6,208 bases of DNA, from assembly GCA_025356795.1 (NCBI GenBank), contig JANXRR010000082.1, forward strand, positions 1 through 6,208. Direction: 5' to 3'. The translations under genes and the position numbers were made by a program. This stretch comes from Bacteroidia bacterium. GTDB taxonomy: Bacteria; Bacteroidota; Bacteroidia; Cytophagales; Cyclobacteriaceae. This document shows, piece by piece, positions 5,203-6,208 of this stretch (its first letter is position 1; each line of letters starts with the position of its first letter). The notes below the pieces were generated by a model, which worked only from the letters and a program-made list of their open reading frames with translations, did not search any database and had not been told where the DNA came from.

Positions 5203-6208
5203 TTAGCATTTCTTCAAAATATCAGCAGCCTTGAGCAAAGTCTTTTCACTTTTGGCAAAGCAGAAGCGCAGCAAGTGATTGTCGGTTTTGTCATGATAAA
5301 AAACAGAAACAGGAATAGAAGCCAACTTAAGTTCCCTTGTTAACCATTCGGCCATTTCACGGTCGGGTTTAGTTGAGATGGCTTTGTAGGAAAGCAGTTG
5401 AAAATAACTTCCATAACACGGCAATGGCTCAAACGAACTGCCCTTGAGATGTTCTAAAAAAAAATCGCGCTTTTGTTGGTAGAAACTTCCTAGGTGTAAA
5501 TAGTTTTGTTGGTCGAGCATAAACTCTGCCAATGCCAGCTGCACTGGTGTATTTACACTGAACGTAATAAATTGATGTGTCTTTCTTATTTCTTGTGTTA
5601 AAAACTCGGGAGCGATGGCATAACCCACTTTCCACCCAGTGGCATGAAAAGTTTTGCCAAATGAAAACACGGCCACACTTTGTGCCGATAATAAAGGATA
5701 TTTTAAAACGGAATTGTGTGTTTTGCCATCAAAAATTATTCGCTCATACACCTCATCACTCAACACAATAATGCCATGCTGCAAAGCAATCTGCTCTAGG
5801 GTTTTCATGTCGACATCGCTCAACACAGCTCCGCAAGGGTTGTGTGGGGTGTTGATCATGATCAGTTTTGTTTTATTGGTGATTTTAGCTTTCACCAATT
5901 CCCAATCGATGCCAAAGGTAGGAGGAGCCAGATTAATAGGAACAGGCACTCCACCATTAAGCCTGACGGCTGGTGCATAAGAATCATAGGATGGATCGAA
6001 AATAATAACTTCATCACCCGCTTGAACCAAGGCGGCAATTACTGAAAAAAGAGCTTCCGTTCCTCCAGCGGTAATGGTTATTTCGGTTTCTGGATTTGTT
6101 TTATGATTATAGGTTTCTTGAACTACTTCGCCTATCACGTGGCGCAAAGAAGCAACTCCTGGCATAGGAGCGTACTGATTGTTGCCCGCTTCCATATTTT
6201 GGGTTATG
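5203..6208 (-). CDS. PLP-dependent methionine/glutamine aminotransferase, YbdL-like (N-terminus beyond the right edge)
   Basis: This is a fold-type I, class I/II aminotransferase of the YbdL/kynurenine aminotransferase (glutamine transaminase K) group, acting on methionine, aromatic amino acids and glutamine with keto-acid acceptors. The frame is open to the window edge (ITQN precedes the first Met, at 6195), so that Met is internal; about 45-50 N-terminal residues are missing. Numbering from it: NNQYAPMPG at 5-13, TAGGTEALF at 42-50, the FDPSYDSY cofactor/substrate segment at 66-73, NTPHNPCG at 115-122 with Asn119, SDEVYE at 146-151 with Asp147 and Tyr150, SFGKTFHATGWKVGY at 178-192 with the Schiff-base Lys181, and the carboxylate-binding Arg310 in LLRFCFAK. 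The C-terminus is complete. The omega-amidase gene follows on the same strand, which supports use of glutamine as amino donor. Confidence 0.93.
   Translation of the reverse strand, partial: ITQNMEAGNNQYAPMPGVASLRHVIGEVVQETYNHKTNPETEITITAGGTEALFSVIAALVQAGDEVIIFDPSYDSYAPAVRLNGGVPVPINLAPPTFGIDWELVKAKITNKTKLIMINTPHNPCGAVLSDVDMKTLEQIALQHGIIVLSDEVYERIIFDGKTHNSVLKYPLLSAQSVAVFSFGKTFHATGWKVGYAIAPEFLTQEIRKTHQFITFSVNTPVQLALAEFMLDQQNYLHLGSFYQQKRDFFLEHLKGSSFEPLPCYGSYFQLLSYKAISTKPDREMAEWLTRELKLASIPVSVFYHDKTDNHLLRFCFAKSEKTLLKAADILKKC

Noticed and set aside
5654..5980. Plus-strand open frame of 108 codons opposite the aminotransferase
   Set aside because: Antisense shadow of a gene whose catalytic motifs are all in place on the other strand.

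Overview
The window looks like chromosomal DNA of a Bacteroidota bacterium, probably of the Cytophagales or a related order. Three things point there. Candidate promoters follow the Bacteroidota -7 pattern TAnnTTTG (for example TATCTTTG at 593-600 and TACTTTTG at 3072-3079 on the minus strand). Genes lack Shine-Dalgarno sequences. The proteins (MreB, PurH, a YbdL-type aminotransferase, a YafV-type omega-amidase) read like Bacteroidota homologues. The taxon is an inference; no rRNA or marker search was possible.

Layout, left to right. Bases 1-440 (minus) hold the N-terminal 146 codons of the actin-like cell-shape protein MreB, cut by the window edge. On the plus strand, 619-1029 and 1026-1487 form a two-gene toxin-antitoxin operon: an Xre/MbcA/ParS-type antitoxin and a RES-domain toxin, joined by an ATGA overlap. 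A perfect inverted repeat sits across the -7 box and looks like an autoregulatory operator. purH (1526-3052, minus) follows, converging on the toxin. From 5069 down to about 3080 (minus) lies a very tight gene string: omega-amidase, a two-helix YcxB-like membrane protein, a DUF433 antitoxin and a DUF5615 PIN-like toxin. The last gene is broken: an in-frame TAA cuts it, and its recognisable C-terminal tail continues in the same frame after the stop. From 5203 to the right edge (minus) is a PLP aminotransferase lacking its N-terminus.

The genes form two layers. The housekeeping layer is mreB, purH, and the aminotransferase/omega-amidase pair; the last two can act in tandem, the transaminase using glutamine as amino donor and the amidase clearing the alpha-ketoglutaramate formed (glutaminase II route, linked to methionine salvage). 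The accessory layer is two unrelated toxin-antitoxin modules, on either side of purH, plus an AT-rich small membrane-protein gene. The Xre-RES module appears intact. The DUF433-DUF5615 module looks half dead: toxin truncated and its first PIN-type acidic residue changed from Asp to Asn, antitoxin intact. I see no tRNA, rRNA, CRISPR array, insertion sequence or replication origin.
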